This document shows, piece after piece, positions 62,155-64,000 of a stretch of 64,000 nt of DNA. A program made the translations under genes and the position numbers. The stretch is from [Pseudopropionibacterium] massiliense (GTDB taxonomy: Bacteria > Actinomycetota > Actinomycetes > Propionibacteriales > Propionibacteriaceae). The DNA lies in assembly GCF_900607225.1 (NCBI RefSeq), contig NZ_LR027842.1:116443-180442 (forward strand), read 5' to 3'. Position 1 is the first letter of the stretch; each line of letters opens with the position of its first letter. The notes below the pieces were generated by a model, which searched no databases, was not told the origin of the DNA, and saw nothing but the letters and a program-made list of their open reading frames with translations.

Positions 62155-62960
62155 CACTTCACCCACACCTTCACGGCGGCGACCAGCGCGGGGGTGAACG
62201 CCATCAGGGCCCAGTCGACGGCTTCCAGGCGCGGAACGGTCATCGCGGAACGGCGGTGCCCGGGGTCGAGGCCCTTGCACTCCGCGACCGCCGACAGCTC
62301 GTCGGCGATCCGTCCCGAACGCATCAGCACCGGGACGACGCCGTGCTCCAGCTCCTTCAACGGGTGACGCAGCCAGCGACGCCACCGGGCCTCCGAACCC
62401 CGCAGCCTGGACGCGGAACGGATGGTCCGAAGCTCGCCCAGCAGCGTGGGGACGTAACGGTGGATGACCATGACGACCACCAGGAAGGTGCCCGGCAGTC
62501 GCAGTGTGCCCAGGGCCGCCATCGCCTCACCCATCGGCACCCGGGTGAAGACCACCAGACCCATGGCGAGTGCCGGGAAGCCGTGGACCGAGAGGGTCAA
62601 CAGGATTCCGAGCCACGGCACCAACGGCAGGTGCGCCCCCAGCAGGCACAGGTGGTGAAGGATCCGCAGCGCGACGTAGCTCCCGGCCAGTTGCAGGGAC
62701 AACCGGGACGACCCGAGCAGGAACCCCAGGACGATGGGATACGCGGTCAGCAGGGCGGTGCCGGCCGGGGTCTGGACCATGCCGGTGCCGCAGGCCACCA
62801 CGACCAGCACAACCAGGCCTGCCCTGAAGTCGGGCTTGGTGGGGGTGGGTGGCCGGAACCCTCCGGGAGTCCCGGAGGAAACCGTCGCGTGGTTCGCTTC
62901 GGGGCGATCCGGGCGAGGGGTCGGAACCCCACCCGGGAACGGAGAACCAACCGCCGACAT
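62151..62960 (-). CDS. ECF-type transporter T component
   Basis: A 269-residue membrane protein. About 40 polar N-terminal residues are followed by five or so helices, and coupling segments with LRTIRSASRLRG and SGRIADELSAVAECKG, the latter containing the EcfT-type motif. It joins the ATPase to the S protein. The ATG at 62960 lies 7 bases after the iron box. It is first in the T-A-S operon. Confidence 0.83.
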   Translation of the reverse strand: MSAVGSPFPGGVPTPRPDRPEANHATVSSGTPGGFRPPTPTKPDFRAGLVVLVVVACGTGMVQTPAGTALLTAYPIVLGFLLGSSRLSLQLAGSYVALRILHHLCLLGAHLPLVPWLGILLTLSVHGFPALAMGLVVFTRVPMGEAMAALGTLRLPGTFLVVVMVIHRYVPTLLGELRTIRSASRLRGSEARWRRWLRHPLKELEHGVVPVLMRSGRIADELSAVAECKGLDPGHRRSAMTVPRLEAVDWALMAFTPALVAAVKVWVKW

Positions 62961-62961
62961 A

Positions 62962-62980
62962 ATTGCTTAGGCTAACCTAA
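62962..62980 (-). promoter_or_regulatory. DtxR/IdeR-type iron box
   Basis: Minus-strand TTAGGTTAGCCTAAGCAAT matches 16 of 19 bases of the consensus TTAGGTTAGCCTAACCTAA. It overlaps the probable -10 of the ECF operon and lies immediately before its start codon. Repression under iron-replete conditions is expected. Confidence 0.8.
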
Positions 62981-63077
62981 ACTCCGCGTCGGTGGAACCC
63001 ACTTGCTTGCCCGTTCAACGACGACCCGCGGGGAGCGAATGCCGTGCCGGCCGGGACTGCGCGGTGCTGTCAGCAGG

Positions 63078-63734
63078 TCAGGCCGGGGCGCCCTCCAGGA
63101 TGGCGCGGCTGGCGGACAACCCCAGACGGGTGGCCCCCGCGGCGACCATCGCCTGTGCGGTGTTCCAGTCGCGGATGCCGCCGGAGGCCTTGACCCCGAG
63201 GCGACCGTCGACGGTCGCCGCCATCAGTGCGACGGCGTGGGTGCTGGCGCCGCCCGCCGGGTGGAAGCCCGTCGAGGTCTTGACGAAGTCGGCGCCCGCC
63301 TCCTCGGCGGCCCGGCAGGCGGTGACGATCTCCTCGTCGGTCAGGGCGGCGGCTTCGATGATGACCTTCAACAGCCCGGTGGTGGCCTCGCGCACGGCCG
63401 CGATCTCCTCGACCACCCGGTGTGGTTCGCCGGCCTTCAGGTGGCCGATGTTGATGACCATGTCGATCTCGTCGGCCCCCAGCCGTGACGCCTCGGCCGC
63501 CTCGGCGGCCTTTGTCGCGGGGGTGTGGTTGCCGGACGGGAACCCACACACCGTCGCCACCTTCAATGGGGCGAGGTCGTCGGTGAGCGGCAGCATCGAC
63601 GGCGACACGCACACCGAGAAGACGCCCAGCTCCTTGGCCTCCGCGACCAGCGCGGAGACCTGCGCCGGTGTGGCATCGGTTCGCAGGAGGGTGTGATCGA
63701 TCATGCGCGCCAGCGCGTCCCGGGAAATCTCCAT
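63078..63734 (-). CDS. deoC: deoxyribose-phosphate aldolase
   Basis: A 218-residue class I aldolase that splits deoxyribose-5-phosphate into glyceraldehyde-3-phosphate and acetaldehyde. Lys in FVKTSTGF forms the Schiff base, and the Lys in KASGGIRD and the Asp in [11 protein letters not shown] complete the site. The ATG at 63734 is 6 bases after TACCCT, so leaderless transcription is likely. Confidence 0.93.
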   Translation of the reverse strand: MEISRDALARMIDHTLLRTDATPAQVSALVAEAKELGVFSVCVSPSMLPLTDDLAPLKVATVCGFPSGNHTPATKAAEAAEASRLGADEIDMVINIGHLKAGEPHRVVEEIAAVREATTGLLKVIIEAAALTDEEIVTACRAAEEAGADFVKTSTGFHPAGGASTHAVALMAATVDGRLGVKASGGIRDWNTAQAMVAAGATRLGLSASRAILEGAPA

Positions 63735-63804
63735 GCGTCGAGGGTAGTCGGTCGCGGCCGAACCGCCGGACAGCCCCGCGTCCGCCACCCCGCCCGGCGG
63801 AAAC

Positions 63805-64000
63805 GCTTGCCTTGTGGTCGTGTGCTTGCGCTGTAGCGCTGGCGTTTGACGGGAAGGCAGGCGTTCGGCAGGTGGGCTGGCGTTCGGCAGGAGGGCTGGC
63901 GTTCGGCAGGAGGGCTGGCGTTCGGCGGGGGTGGTGGGGGTTCTACCGGGTTCGCTTGCCTTGTGGTCGTGTGCTTGCGCTGTAGCGCTGGCGTTTGGCG
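63805..64000. repeat. family-4 repeats with tandem array
   Basis: Two copies of a unit with CTTGCGCTGTAGCGCTGGCG lie at about 63805-63854 and 63954-64000. Between them GGCTGGCGTTCGGCAGGAG-like units of ~20 bp repeat about four times (63870-63930). A related copy is at 6286-6370. No gene lies here; the array continues to the window edge. Confidence 0.75.

Noticed and set aside
63870..63930. Possible CRISPR array
   Set aside because: The ~20-bp units are directly adjacent with no unique spacers and no cas genes are nearby.

Overview
High-GC actinobacterial chromosome segment, most like a member of the Propionibacteriaceae (Arachnia/Tessaracoccus type). The reasons are codon use, twin cobalamin-riboswitch operons, many probable leaderless promoters, a T-box before ileS, and several families of short dispersed palindromes. 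No rRNA or tRNA gene and no CRISPR array was seen. Genus-level assignment is an inference.

Layout. 1-5816: end of rmlC, then a tightly coupled minus-strand operon for a branched or deoxy-sugar surface glycan (two GT2 enzymes, C-methyltransferase, sugar nucleotidyltransferase, PIG-L deacetylase, NAD epimerase). 5817-12120: an accessory region of gene remnants (WD40, ABC exporter, IS5-like transposase, paired membrane proteins), MITE-like elements sharing the IS ends, and an AT-richer bicistron for a small secreted protein plus a cytosolic partner. 12134-16764: LytR_C protein, conserved VapB-like protein, HerA-like ATPase and a MacB-like ABC pair. 17034-23557: two head-to-head BtuFCD-type importers, each behind its own cobalamin riboswitch. 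23992-27510: Phd/RelE toxin-antitoxin, then an AAA ATPase plus DUF4276 (Toprim-like) pair that is the best candidate defence system. 27634-35543: aspartate kinase, two-component system with an unusual double-length kinase, a Gfo/Idh/MocA oxidoreductase, AbiEi-like protein and PatB-type lyase. 35885-40403: T-box/ileS and an FHA protein. 40575-52996: a carbohydrate or peptide uptake and catabolism locus (family-5 binding-protein ABC importer, two oxidoreductases, ROK repressor, secreted (alpha/alpha)6 protein, ROK kinase, PIG-L deacetylase). 53000-55130: a decayed duplication of that locus in which only the secreted gene stays intact. 55126-63734: dcd, remnant of a second AAA/DUF4276 system, ABC exporter, GNAT, phosphopantetheinyl transferase, an ECF-type importer behind an iron box, and deoC.

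How the parts fit. Many operons are joined by 1-8 bp ATGA/GTGA overlaps. Intergenic gaps are filled by four repeat families, several placed where terminators would be expected. Metal and vitamin supply (cobalamin, probably iron) and glycan use are the main themes. Accessory DNA is concentrated at 6-12 kb, 23.6-27.5 kb and 53-56.5 kb.
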